A stretch of 64,000 nt of DNA. It comes from Actinobacteria bacterium casp-actino5. GTDB taxonomy: Bacteria > Actinomycetota > Acidimicrobiia > Acidimicrobiales > Ilumatobacteraceae. Below, in pieces: positions 19,533 to 28,665 of the stretch. Each line of letters starts with the position of its first letter. Position 1 is the stretch's first letter. Under the pieces are notes generated by a model. The model worked only from the letters and a program-made list of their open reading frames with translations. It did not search any database and was not told the DNA's origin. A program made the position numbers and the translations under genes. The DNA is taken from positions 1 to 64,000 of the forward strand of contig LFFE01000016.1 of assembly GCA_001510385.1 (NCBI GenBank), read 5' to 3'.

Positions 19533-20441
19533 TCACGGCATTGCGACGACAAGCCACGAACTTGTCGCAATGACTGCGAATAGAACGACGCACTCGAGAG
19601 CAACCGACCGGCGGAAACTTCTTCTCGAACCGATCAACTCGAGATGGGGAACGACTCGCCAGTGATGAACCGCTCCAATCACTCCGGCAGCTCCCACCAC
19701 AACCAGTTTCACAATCAATATCCGCCCCCACGTCGAATCTGTCAAGGACGAGAACCCATCAAGAATCATCAACGTCATCGCGACACCACTGACAGCAACC
19801 ACCACAACTGTTCCGGCCAGAGCCTTCGCTGTTCTCCGCGCAACCTCTGTCAGCGATGCTTCGTCGACCCGCGCCACAAGGGCAAGTCCCAATACTGCAC
19901 CAACCCAAATCATTGCTGAGCCCATATGAACAATGTCGCTGAGTGCATGAGCAATTCTCGGACCCTTCGTCACTGCATGTCCATCAAAGGCCGGAGCTCC
20001 CACGATGCCAAGCGAGGGAACCAACATCAATAAACGAAATGCTGATCGCGAGGTCACTTGGCCGGTCACCACCGATGCAGCTGCAATGACAAACAGCAGT
20101 GAAGCACATAACGTCATCAAGGCAGATCGTCCCAGAGTGTGGGTCAGCGCGTCGGATACTGAAATGTCGAGTTGACCAGCAATCGTTGCGATTTCTGCAA
20201 AACTCGCGACGCCCAACACTGCTGCCATTGCTCCGATCAAGCGAGGTGCAGGAAGGAGCTCACCGCGCCTCCAGAGATACAGGGCGAAGTACACGCCACC
20301 CACGAGGGCAAAACCGAGGACATTCTGAGTCAGTCGAGCGACGTGATTCACGCCGTCGTTCAACGAGAAAACGTCGCTGGCTGGTGGTACTTCAACAACC
20401 TGAACCTCATTCGAATCACCGGCGGCCTCACCTTGAGTCAC
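19533..20441 (-). CDS. copD: CopD-domain membrane protein
   Basis: A 302-residue integral membrane protein with about eight helices. Its second half matches the CopD domain (copper resistance D), including the HALSDIVHMGSAMIWVGAVLGLAL helix with conserved histidines and a VHHWRVVPHL segment. CopD works with CopC in copper import or handling across the membrane. The GTG start overlaps the copC stop (TAGTG). Position right after the second nuo operon suggests supply of copper for the respiratory chain (inference). Confidence 0.82.
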   Translation of the reverse strand: MTQGEAAGDSNEVQVVEVPPASDVFSLNDGVNHVARLTQNVLGFALVGGVYFALYLWRRGELLPAPRLIGAMAAVLGVASFAEIATIAGQLDISVSDALTHTLGRSALMTLCASLLFVIAAASVVTGQVTSRSAFRLLMLVPSLGIVGAPAFDGHAVTKGPRIAHALSDIVHMGSAMIWVGAVLGLALVARVDEASLTEVARRTAKALAGTVVVVAVSGVAMTLMILDGFSSLTDSTWGRILIVKLVVVGAAGVIGAVHHWRVVPHLELIGSRRSFRRSVALECVVLFAVIATSSWLVVAMP

Positions 20442-20875
20442 TAATGGGTCGTGCTCGTCGTTGACGTCTCTATCGAGGTCGTCGTGGCAGCGGTGAGATC
20501 AAACAACACTTCGGCCTCTACGAGATGTCCATCCTCGGCTCGGAAGGCGAAGGCGACGCGAACAACTTCACCCTGAAGCGCGGGAATGAAGGACGCTCGC
20601 CATGACGTCCCCGAGATCTCAGTGACAACACCCTCAGTCACTACACCCGAATCAGCGCCGACTGCAATACCTGAGGCTCCCTCGCTGAGTACGGGAACCG
20701 CAAAGTTCAGCACGACGGAGTCAAGTAATTCATTGATCACGGAACCATCAGCGGGCTCAGATCCTTCAAAATCTGAGTGGGCGGTAACGTGCGAACCAGT
20801 CAGCAACAACAATGCGGCCACAACACCAATGATTCGAAGCCCTTGCTTCAGAAGCCCAATGACAGATCCAGCCAT
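20441..20875 (-). CDS. copC: CopC-domain exported copper-binding protein
   Basis: A 144-residue exported protein. A signal peptide (residues 1-32, ending TA) leaves a mature N-terminal histidine, His33, the classic Cu(II) ligand of CopC, followed by the family motif SEPADGSVI. A Thr/Ser-rich tail follows. I chose the ATG at 20875, which has CGAGGA 6 nt upstream and starts directly at the signal peptide. An earlier in-frame ATG at 20917 is possible. It lies 44 nt after nuoN and is coupled to copD. Confidence 0.85.
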   Translation of the reverse strand: MAGSVIGLLKQGLRIIGVVAALLLLTGSHVTAHSDFEGSEPADGSVINELLDSVVLNFAVPVLSEGASGIAVGADSGVVTEGVVTEISGTSWRASFIPALQGEVVRVAFAFRAEDGHLVEAEVLFDLTAATTTSIETSTTSTTH

Positions 20876-20919
20876 GTGCGTCCTCGAATCAAGGTGAGAT
20901 GAGACCACAGAGGTCATCG

Positions 20920-22422
20920 CTACGGGAATGCGGCGATTCCTTCGGCCATCGAGAGGACCCACTGTGGATAAACACCAATCACAAGCGTGAAAATTGCTGC
21001 AACTGCAATTGCGAGTCCACTCAGACCAGGTACCGCTACCGACTCTGCTGATTCAGCAGCAGGACGAAGCCACATGCTCACCATGATGCGGAGATACAAG
21101 AACGCTGCAATAACCGCAGCAAGCATTGCAATGACCGCCAGCCAGTAGCTGCCCTCGTCGACCGCGGACTGAATCACGCCCCACTTCGCAACAAATCCAG
21201 AGGTAAATGGAACTCCGGCCTGAGCGAGCAAAAACACCGTCAAGGCGAGAGCGAGAGTTGGTCGCCGAGTTGATAGCCCATTGAATCCATCAAGCGACGT
21301 ATCTCCGCCTCGGCCCACAACTGTGACCACAGCAAATGATCCGACGACGAGCACCGAATACAACCCCAGATACACCGCAACCGATTGAACTGACGAGAAC
21401 ATCCCATTCTCACCAGCTGACCAACCTGTCGCTTCAATTCCAACAAGGATGAAACCCGCGTGGCTCACTGAAGAGAACGCCAACATCCGTTTCACATCGG
21501 TCTGAACAACAGCGAGCAGTGAGCCAACCACCAACGACAGCACTGCGAGTACCCAAATAATCGGACGCCAATCGTCGCGGTAGAACGGCAATGCAGCAAC
21601 GAGCACGCGCAACATGGCACCAAAGGCTGCAACCTTGCCGACCGATGCCATAAACGCCGTGATATTCGATGGCGCACCCTGGTACACATCGGGGGACCAC
21701 ACATGAAATGGCACAGCGGAGACCTTGAATGCAAACCCGATCAACATCAATGCGATGCCGGCAAGGACAAGGGCATCGTTGCCGCCAATGTTGACCTCAC
21801 CCTGAAGGCGAGTCACCATCTCACCCAACGATGTTGTTCGGGTGCCTCCATACAGCAAGGCAATTCCGTACAGGAAGAACGCAGATGCAAGACCACCCAG
21901 AATGAAATACTTCATTCCTGACTCTTGGCTTGCCGAGCGCCTGCGATCTGATGCTGCCAACACATACAGCGCAAGGGACAAGGTTTCGAGCCCAAGGAAC
22001 ATCACAATGAGTTCATTCGCACCAACCATGACGATCGCACCAGTTGCTGCGACGAGGAGCAACGAGTAGATCTCAGGCCCATCATTGTCAGTCCCGCGGA
22101 GCTCCCCATCTGACATCAACACGACCAGTGCTGTCGCCGCAAGAATCGCAAAGGTGAGAAATACCGCAAGACGGTCAACTGCGATCACGCCACCAACAAT
22201 CGATGACGGGCCATCACTTCCGACATCCTTCCAGATGAACACCGACAGCACCGCCGCAATGGCGGTGAACATGACCGTTGAAAGTGCCGTCAAACCTCGT
22301 GGCCAAGGTGGGGTCAGTGAACCCACCACCATCAGCAACAGTGCGCCACCAACAAGCACGAGATGTGGCGATAACGCAAACCAGTCAACCGATGGCCCGA
22401 CGAAGAGTTCTTGAGCAAACAT
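20920..22422 (-). CDS. nuoN: Complex I membrane subunit NuoN (14-gene operon)
   Basis: A 500-residue antiporter-like proton-pumping subunit and last nuo gene of the complete operon. Core motif KVSAVPFHVWSPDVYQGAP lies near residue 235, and about 14 helices are seen. The stop of nuoM and the ATG of nuoN overlap by 1 nt. Confidence 0.95.
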   Translation of the reverse strand: MFAQELFVGPSVDWFALSPHLVLVGGALLLMVVGSLTPPWPRGLTALSTVMFTAIAAVLSVFIWKDVGSDGPSSIVGGVIAVDRLAVFLTFAILAATALVVLMSDGELRGTDNDGPEIYSLLLVAATGAIVMVGANELIVMFLGLETLSLALYVLAASDRRRSASQESGMKYFILGGLASAFFLYGIALLYGGTRTTSLGEMVTRLQGEVNIGGNDALVLAGIALMLIGFAFKVSAVPFHVWSPDVYQGAPSNITAFMASVGKVAAFGAMLRVLVAALPFYRDDWRPIIWVLAVLSLVVGSLLAVVQTDVKRMLAFSSVSHAGFILVGIEATGWSAGENGMFSSVQSVAVYLGLYSVLVVGSFAVVTVVGRGGDTSLDGFNGLSTRRPTLALALTVFLLAQAGVPFTSGFVAKWGVIQSAVDEGSYWLAVIAMLAAVIAAFLYLRIMVSMWLRPAAESAESVAVPGLSGLAIAVAAIFTLVIGVYPQWVLSMAEGIAAFP

Positions 22423-24011
22423 CAGCCTTCCTCTCCGTGCGATTCACTCTCAGTATCTACGACCGGGGCAGCCGGCTGAGGTTCAACGAAATCTGTTCGA
22501 CCTTCAACATGCACGATGAGCGCCTCAACCGCTGGCTCAATTCGCTCGAGCATTGGCTTGGGATAAACGCCGGTGAAAATAATGACGCCGATAAACGGAA
22601 GAAGGACCAGCCCCTCTTTGATTTTTAATTCAGCAAATGTTGAGTTCTCCTCATCGGGCTCGCCGTGGAAGACCCGCTGGTATGCCCACAGCAGATATAG
22701 CGCAGCCAAAATGACTCCGGTTGCTGCGATGACCACCCACCATCGAGCGGTAAGGAATGCACCGATAAGGATGAGGTACTCACCCACAAATCCGTTTAAC
22801 CCAGGAACACCAATCGACGAAAGCATCACCACGGTGAACGCCGCAGCGAACACTGGGGCAACATGCTGCAAGCCTTTCAGTTGCGAAATCTCGCGAGTGT
22901 GACGCCGCTCGTAGATCATGCCAACCATCAAGAACAGCGCTCCGGTTGACACACCGTGGTTCACCATCTGCATCACGGAACCCGTAACTGCTTGCGAAGT
23001 AAATGCAAACGTGCCGAGCACGATGAAACCAAGGTGCGCTACCGATGAGTACGCGACAAGGCGCTTCAAGTCTTTTTGCATCGTTGCGGCGATCGCCCCA
23101 TAAATGATGCCGATCACAGCGAGTGTCAACCACAGTGAGCGGCTCCAGTACGACGCTTCAGGGAACAAATACAATCCAAAACGCAGCAAGCCATAGGTGC
23201 CCAACTTCAACATGACGCCGGCCAGCACAACCGAGCCGGCGGTCGGAGCCTGTGTATGAGCATCCGGCAACCAGGTATGCAGCGGGAAGATTGGAACCTT
23301 TACCGCAAAGGCAATTGCAAACCCAAAGAACAGCCACCTGCCTGTCGAAGCCGCAAAGTTCGCCCCCTCAGCGAGCTCGATGAGATCGAACGTGACCTTG
23401 CCCACTCCGTTGTCACGAGCAATGAAGACGGTGGCCAAAATTGAAACGAGCATGAATGCTGAGCCGGCCATCGTGTAGAGGAAGAACTTTGTTGCGGCGT
23501 ACTCGCGACCTTCGTAACCCCACCCACCGATGAGGAAGTACATCGGAACCAACACGATCTCGAAGAACACGAAAAACAAGAACAGATCGAGGCTGAGGAA
23601 CGAACCCATCACCCCTGCTTCAAGGAGCAATAACCACGCAAAATATGGCTTATCCCGCCGAGGATCATCGTTATGCGGGTCAATCCCAGCGATTGCGAGA
23701 GGGAACAGCACACCTGTGAGCAGCACAAGGAACAACGAGATGCCGTCGATGCCAAGATGCCAAGAGATGCCCCACGACTCAATCCATGGATGCTGACTTG
23801 TGAACTGAAAGCCGGACGAATGGCTATCGAAATTGACAAACGCCCATACCGACAACGCGCCTGTTCCGACTGAAGCGAGCAACGCGACGAGCTTTGAGTA
23901 TTCGGGACGACGATTCGACAACACTGCGATGAGAAGCGCTCCAACAACTGGAACAACAATCAGCATGGACAGCAGTGGGAATGCCACTTCAGTTGAAGTT
24001 GCGGCAACCAT
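22422..24011 (-). CDS. nuoM: Complex I membrane subunit NuoM (14-gene operon)
   Basis: A 529-residue antiporter-like subunit. Core motifs are VKVPIFPLHTWLPDAHTQAPT and YAATKFFLYTMAGSAFML. The start at 24011 gives a TGATG junction with nuoL. The same frame is open upstream into nuoL but that part is Cys/Arg-rich shadow. C-terminal hydrophilic tail of about 40 residues. Confidence 0.95.
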   Translation of the reverse strand: MVAATSTEVAFPLLSMLIVVPVVGALLIAVLSNRRPEYSKLVALLASVGTGALSVWAFVNFDSHSSGFQFTSQHPWIESWGISWHLGIDGISLFLVLLTGVLFPLAIAGIDPHNDDPRRDKPYFAWLLLLEAGVMGSFLSLDLFLFFVFFEIVLVPMYFLIGGWGYEGREYAATKFFLYTMAGSAFMLVSILATVFIARDNGVGKVTFDLIELAEGANFAASTGRWLFFGFAIAFAVKVPIFPLHTWLPDAHTQAPTAGSVVLAGVMLKLGTYGLLRFGLYLFPEASYWSRSLWLTLAVIGIIYGAIAATMQKDLKRLVAYSSVAHLGFIVLGTFAFTSQAVTGSVMQMVNHGVSTGALFLMVGMIYERRHTREISQLKGLQHVAPVFAAAFTVVMLSSIGVPGLNGFVGEYLILIGAFLTARWWVVIAATGVILAALYLLWAYQRVFHGEPDEENSTFAELKIKEGLVLLPFIGVIIFTGVYPKPMLERIEPAVEALIVHVEGRTDFVEPQPAAPVVDTESESHGEEG

Positions 24012-25939
24012 CACAACACCCCCCGCAGGACGACAAACCACGCAAGGATTAATACGACCCCGATGCCGATGACACCGGCATAGTTGCGAACGTTGCCGCT
24101 CTGTACGCGACGGACAGTTCCAGACGTTGAACGCACTGCGGTAGCAACACCGTTTACCGCACCATCGACAACCTTTGCATCGAACCATGCGATGGCGTCG
24201 AACATCCGTCGACCAGGGCCGCCCATAAAGGCTGACACGCTGCTGTCATATCGCCATCCATCCGCAAGGATCGCCGGCTCAATTGCCCGCAACTTGCGTC
24301 GACCGTAGACCAACACTCCGAGGAGGATGCCGCTAAGTGCACACGCAATTGCGAGCACCGCGAGCCATTCCTTCGCATCGTAAGCAGCCGTCCCTGAAAT
24401 CACCGCTTCACCCGGTGCTACGACAGGGTGCAGCCAATCTTCTAAACGGTGACGAAGACCCTTTGGAATGATCCCAAACGATGGCAACTGGATAATCCCA
24501 CCTGCGAACGACAGCACCGACAGCACCACCAATGGGAACAACATGATCCCAGGTGACTCATGAGGTTTGAAGTCGCCATGCGCACCATGTTCTTCCGCGT
24601 GGCTTTCCCACTTTGCCTCACCGAAAAAGACCATCATCACCTGACGGGTCATGTAGAAGGCAGTGAGGACTGCTGTCACGAGCCCAATCACATACAGCAC
24701 GGGGCTCTTTGCCAATGTAAACAGCAAGATTTCGTCTTTTGACCAGAAGCCCGCAAACGGCGGAACACCAGCAATCGCAAGCCAGCCAATGATGAATGTG
24801 CCTGCAGTAATCGGCATCACCTTGCGCAACGCGCCCATGCGTCGCATGTCCTGTTCGTGGTGCATGCCATGAATCACCGAACCAGACCCGAGGAACATGA
24901 GGGCCTTGAAGAATGCATGGGTCACCATGTGGAAAATTGCTGCAACATATGCACCGGTGCCGACCGCGAGGAACATGTACCCGAGCTGGGACACCGTCGA
25001 ATATGCAAGCACTTTCTTAATGTCCGATTGAGCAACCGCAATCGTTGCTGCGAACAATGCTGTCAGCGCCCCCACCCAAGCGACGATCATTGGCGCCCAA
25101 TCGGCTGCTGCTGCGAGCATCGGGTTCATGCGGGTCATCAAGAACACACCAGCCGTCACCATCGTTGCAGCATGAATCAGCGCTGAAACCGGTGTTGGGC
25201 CTTCCATTGCGTCAGGTAGCCAGAGATACAAAGGGAACTGCGCTGATTTGCCGACAGCGCCAACGAAGAGCAGAAGTGCGATGCCGGTTGCAGTCGACGA
25301 AGCGAGAGCGCCCGACTCTGCCGCCGAATTCAGAGCACCGTAACTCACCGAGCCAACAGCCTGGAATCCGAGGAACATCGCCAACATGACTCCCCAGTCA
25401 CCAATGCGGTTCGTCACGAATGCTTTCTTGCCGGCAGTTGCCGCCGAATCGCGGGTGTGCCAGAACGAGATAAGGAAGTACGAGCAAGCTCCCACACCTT
25501 CCCAACCAAGGAATGTGACGAGCAAGTTCTCTCCGAAGACCAGCATCAACATCGACAGAACGAAGAGATTGAGGTACAAGAAGAACTTTGAGAACTTCGG
25601 ATCACCATGCATGTAGCCGATGGCAAAGAGATGGATGAGGAATCCAATACCCGTCACGAATAGTGCCATCGTCACCGAGAGTGGATCGGCGAGTAAAGCC
25701 ATGTCGATTTGCAGTGAAGAAACCGGAACCCATTCAAAGAGCGTGACGACGTGCGAGCGATGGTGTTCGTCGATCGCAAGCAGCTCAAAGAACACTGCAA
25801 CAGTGACAATGAACGACCCAAAAACTGCGGCAGCAGCTAAGAACCCAGCAGCGGGCTCACCAAGGCGGCGGCCGAACAGCAGAATGAGCAGAAATCCGAA
25901 CAGCGGAAATGCAGGTATTAACCACACGAGATCAAGCAT
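24011..25939 (-). CDS. nuoL: Complex I membrane subunit NuoL (14-gene operon)
   Basis: A 642-residue proton-pumping subunit of normal size. It contains KSAQFPLYLWLPDAMEGPTPVSAL and HMVTHAFFKALMFLGSGSVIHG, with a short His-containing loop (ESHAEEHGAHGDFKPHES) where the other NuoL has its very long His-rich insertion. It follows nuoK after 2 nt. Confidence 0.95.
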   Translation of the reverse strand: MLDLVWLIPAFPLFGFLLILLFGRRLGEPAAGFLAAAAVFGSFIVTVAVFFELLAIDEHHRSHVVTLFEWVPVSSLQIDMALLADPLSVTMALFVTGIGFLIHLFAIGYMHGDPKFSKFFLYLNLFVLSMLMLVFGENLLVTFLGWEGVGACSYFLISFWHTRDSAATAGKKAFVTNRIGDWGVMLAMFLGFQAVGSVSYGALNSAAESGALASSTATGIALLLFVGAVGKSAQFPLYLWLPDAMEGPTPVSALIHAATMVTAGVFLMTRMNPMLAAAADWAPMIVAWVGALTALFAATIAVAQSDIKKVLAYSTVSQLGYMFLAVGTGAYVAAIFHMVTHAFFKALMFLGSGSVIHGMHHEQDMRRMGALRKVMPITAGTFIIGWLAIAGVPPFAGFWSKDEILLFTLAKSPVLYVIGLVTAVLTAFYMTRQVMMVFFGEAKWESHAEEHGAHGDFKPHESPGIMLFPLVVLSVLSFAGGIIQLPSFGIIPKGLRHRLEDWLHPVVAPGEAVISGTAAYDAKEWLAVLAIACALSGILLGVLVYGRRKLRAIEPAILADGWRYDSSVSAFMGGPGRRMFDAIAWFDAKVVDGAVNGVATAVRSTSGTVRRVQSGNVRNYAGVIGIGVVLILAWFVVLRGVL

Positions 25940-25941
25940 GT

Positions 25942-26247
25942 TCAGCCTTTCAGCTCCGCCAGGTCGTCAATCGTTGCACCGGGTCGACGTCGGAGAATGG
26001 CAATGATGATGCCTAGCCCGACTACTACTTCAGCAGCAGCGACAACCATCACGAAGAACACTGCTGTCTGACCTGAGATATCAGTAAAGGCTCTGGCAAA
26101 GGCAACAAACGAAAGATTCACTGCATTCAGCATCAGTTCGATACACATGAACATCACCAATGGATTCCGGCGGATCATCAATCCGATCACGCCGACACCA
26201 AACAGAATCGCTGCAAGCACGAGGTACCAAGTGGTTGTCGGAGTCAC
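25942..26247 (-). CDS. nuoK: Complex I membrane subunit NuoK (14-gene operon)
   Basis: A 101-residue, three-helix subunit with the membrane glutamates in CIELMLNAVNLSFVAF and AAAEVVVGLGIIIAILRR. It overlaps nuoJ by 4 nt. Confidence 0.95.
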   Translation of the reverse strand: MTPTTTWYLVLAAILFGVGVIGLMIRRNPLVMFMCIELMLNAVNLSFVAFARAFTDISGQTAVFFVMVVAAAEVVVGLGIIIAILRRRPGATIDDLAELKG

Positions 26248-26765
26248 TTATCCACTCCCCCACGTTGACGGCGGGTAAGCACCACCGTTCCGACGACAGC
26301 AACGATGAGCAACACAGAGGTCAACTCAAACGCAAAGACATTGTCGCTGTACAGGCTGCGGGCCAGTTCGCGAATGTTGTCATCTCCAGGGACACCGGAG
26401 TCGATCCGCTCACCCAACGTCGAGCGTCCTCGCACAACTGCAGCGGTGATGAGGCCACTGATGGCAACACCAATGATCACAGCGAGAGGCCGCTGAATTT
26501 GGAATGGTTCGACGGTGAGATCTTCTGCGCGGTCAACACCGAGCAACATGATGACGAAGAGGAACAGCACCACGATGGCCCCTGCGTAGACAATAACCTG
26601 TACGGCTGCGAGAAAGTGGGCTTCCATCGACACGAAGTGCACGGCTATTCCGAACAATGTGAGAACAAGACCAAGAGCAGCATGAACCGGATTGCGGTAC
26701 GCAATAACACCAATGGCCCCAGCCAGCACCATCACTGAAGCAAGCACAAACACAAGTAATTCCAT
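26244..26765 (-). CDS. nuoJ: Complex I membrane subunit NuoJ (14-gene operon)
   Basis: A 173-residue, five-helix subunit with the conserved helix AHFLAAVQVIVYAGAIVVLFLFV. Its ATG overlaps the nuoI stop by 1 nt. Confidence 0.94.
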   Translation of the reverse strand: MELLVFVLASVMVLAGAIGVIAYRNPVHAALGLVLTLFGIAVHFVSMEAHFLAAVQVIVYAGAIVVLFLFVIMLLGVDRAEDLTVEPFQIQRPLAVIIGVAISGLITAAVVRGRSTLGERIDSGVPGDDNIRELARSLYSDNVFAFELTSVLLIVAVVGTVVLTRRQRGGVDK

Positions 26766-27424
26766 TAGCTGTCGCGCTCCGCCTGCTGCGGTTCGGGCGC
26801 GCGAGTTCCAAACCCAAGTTCATCGCTCCAGCCGACAACGCCTTCAAAATCGGCATCGCCGGCAGGTGAGGTTGCTCGCATCCAGCCAGAGGTCAACAGT
26901 TCTTCGCCGTCGCGCCAGTCCTCCCACGGAAGTTGCTGCGGACGGCCCTCGTCGTCGACAAGTAATTCAGATTTTGTATAAATCGCATCATTTCGATTCG
27001 TAAACGAGAACTCAAACAGCTTTGATTCAGTAATCGCTTCGGTCGGGCATGCCTCGACGCAGAGATCACAATGGATGCAGCGCAGATAGTTGATCTCGTA
27101 TACAAAACCGAACCGTTCACCAGGAGAGGTCGGATTCTCCGGATCGTTGTCTGCTCCACGCACATAAATGCACTTCGCAGGACACACACCGGCACACAGT
27201 TCACATCCGATGCATTTCTCCATGCCATCGGCATACCGGTTGAGAACATGACGGCCGTGTAATCGCTCCGGCTTCGGTGCTTTCTGATCATCATCAGCCT
27301 CGGGATTGTGGTCGTCACCCTTGCGGCGTGCCGCGCGACCACCCGAGTAGTTCGTGGTAACTCGCTTTCCACCAAAGAGTCGGTGCTGACGAATAGTGAC
27401 AGCAAATCCTTCGAAATAACCCAT
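26765..27424 (-). CDS. nuoI: Complex I Fe-S subunit NuoI (14-gene operon)
   Basis: A 219-residue subunit with two 4Fe-4S motifs, [15 protein letters not shown] and [12 protein letters not shown]. It is about 60 residues longer than the NuoI of the first operon, through a charged segment near residues 28-50 (rich in Arg, Asp and Lys) and a longer acidic C-terminus. Adjacent genes overlap by 1 nt on each side. Confidence 0.94.
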   Translation of the reverse strand: MGYFEGFAVTIRQHRLFGGKRVTTNYSGGRAARRKGDDHNPEADDDQKAPKPERLHGRHVLNRYADGMEKCIGCELCAGVCPAKCIYVRGADNDPENPTSPGERFGFVYEINYLRCIHCDLCVEACPTEAITESKLFEFSFTNRNDAIYTKSELLVDDEGRPQQLPWEDWRDGEELLTSGWMRATSPAGDADFEGVVGWSDELGFGTRAPEPQQAERDS

Positions 27425-28665
27425 CAGTACGCCGCTCCTTCTGCCTCACGGTTTCGGCGAGCAACATTTAGTGCTGCTTGGAACAACATGTATGCAAGCG
27501 CAATCCCAACCAAACAACCGCCAACGATGAGTGCGTACTCCAACCCACTGACATCGCTGTCACGAGCGACCTGCAATGCGGCGAGAAGGATGAACCAACC
27601 GAGCGAGATTGGAATGAGCACTTTCCAACCAAGGTTCATCAGTTGGTCATATCTCAAACGCGGGAGCGTTGCTCGGAACCAGACATACATGTAGAGGAAT
27701 GCGAACACCTTCAGAAGGAGCCATGCCGTGCCGCCAAACGGCCCAAGAACGGCGAAAATGTCTACTCCACCGAGGTACAGCGGCTGCGGTCCACCAAGGA
27801 ACAAGGTGACGAGCAACGCACTCATCGAAATAACGTTCATGAACTCTGCAAGGAAGAACAGGGCAAAGCGGATCGATGAGTACTCGGTATGGAAGCCACC
27901 AACAAGTTCCTGTTCGGCCTCAACGAGGTCGAACGGGGGACGATTGAGTTCCGCCGTCATTGCAATTAAGAAGACGACGAACGGCACGATGCCTGTCGAT
28001 AGTAAGTGCCAATTTGTGATCGAGCTCTGAGCAGACACAATTCCTGAAGTCGATAGTGTTCCGGCGGTCATCAGCACCGCTGCAAGGCTGAGTCCAAGTG
28101 CAGCCTCATACGAAATCATTTGTGCCGACGCGCGAACCGAGCCAAGAAGTGGATACTTCGAACCACTCGACCACCCAGCGAGCATCACGCCATACACGGC
28201 AATTGACGACAGCGCGAGAACGAGCAGCACACCAATTGGCGGGTCGGCAAGCTGCACCCGGGTGACCTGACCGAACCAGGTCACTGTTCCATCACGGCCA
28301 CCGGTAAAGTCGCCACCGAGCGGGATGACGGCCCACACCAAGAACGCTGGGACAAACGCAAGAAATGGAGCGATCCGGAAGACGAAGGGATCTGCCTTTT
28401 CGGGGATCAGATCCTCTTTGAAAAACAGTTTTGTGCCGTCGGCGAGCGTCTGAAGCAACCCAAACGGACCGGCCTTGTTGGGGCCAACACGGTTCTGCAT
28501 ACCGGCAACAATTTTTCGCTCAAACCAGACCATGAACATGGTGCCGACGAGGCCGATGACGAAGACAACAAGCACCTTGAGACCAACAACAGCGAGCGGC
28601 TGCCACCAGAACGACTCGGCATCAAGCATTGGATCAGCGGAAGGAATGCGATTCAACAGATTCAT
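27424..28665 (-). CDS. nuoH: Complex I membrane subunit NuoH (14-gene operon)
   Basis: A 413-residue quinone-chamber subunit with [21 protein letters not shown] near residue 55 and [21 protein letters not shown]. It has longer termini than the 350-residue copy. It overlaps nuoG by 4 nt. Confidence 0.95.
   Translation of the reverse strand: MNLLNRIPSADPMLDAESFWWQPLAVVGLKVLVVFVIGLVGTMFMVWFERKIVAGMQNRVGPNKAGPFGLLQTLADGTKLFFKEDLIPEKADPFVFRIAPFLAFVPAFLVWAVIPLGGDFTGGRDGTVTWFGQVTRVQLADPPIGVLLVLALSSIAVYGVMLAGWSSGSKYPLLGSVRASAQMISYEAALGLSLAAVLMTAGTLSTSGIVSAQSSITNWHLLSTGIVPFVVFLIAMTAELNRPPFDLVEAEQELVGGFHTEYSSIRFALFFLAEFMNVISMSALLVTLFLGGPQPLYLGGVDIFAVLGPFGGTAWLLLKVFAFLYMYVWFRATLPRLRYDQLMNLGWKVLIPISLGWFILLAALQVARDSDVSGLEYALIVGGCLVGIALAYMLFQAALNVARRNREAEGAAY

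Noticed and set aside
24012-24188. Upstream extension of the second nuoM with many Cys and Arg.
   Set aside because: It lies wholly inside nuoL. The ATG at 24011 gives the normal NuoM N-terminus and a TGATG junction.
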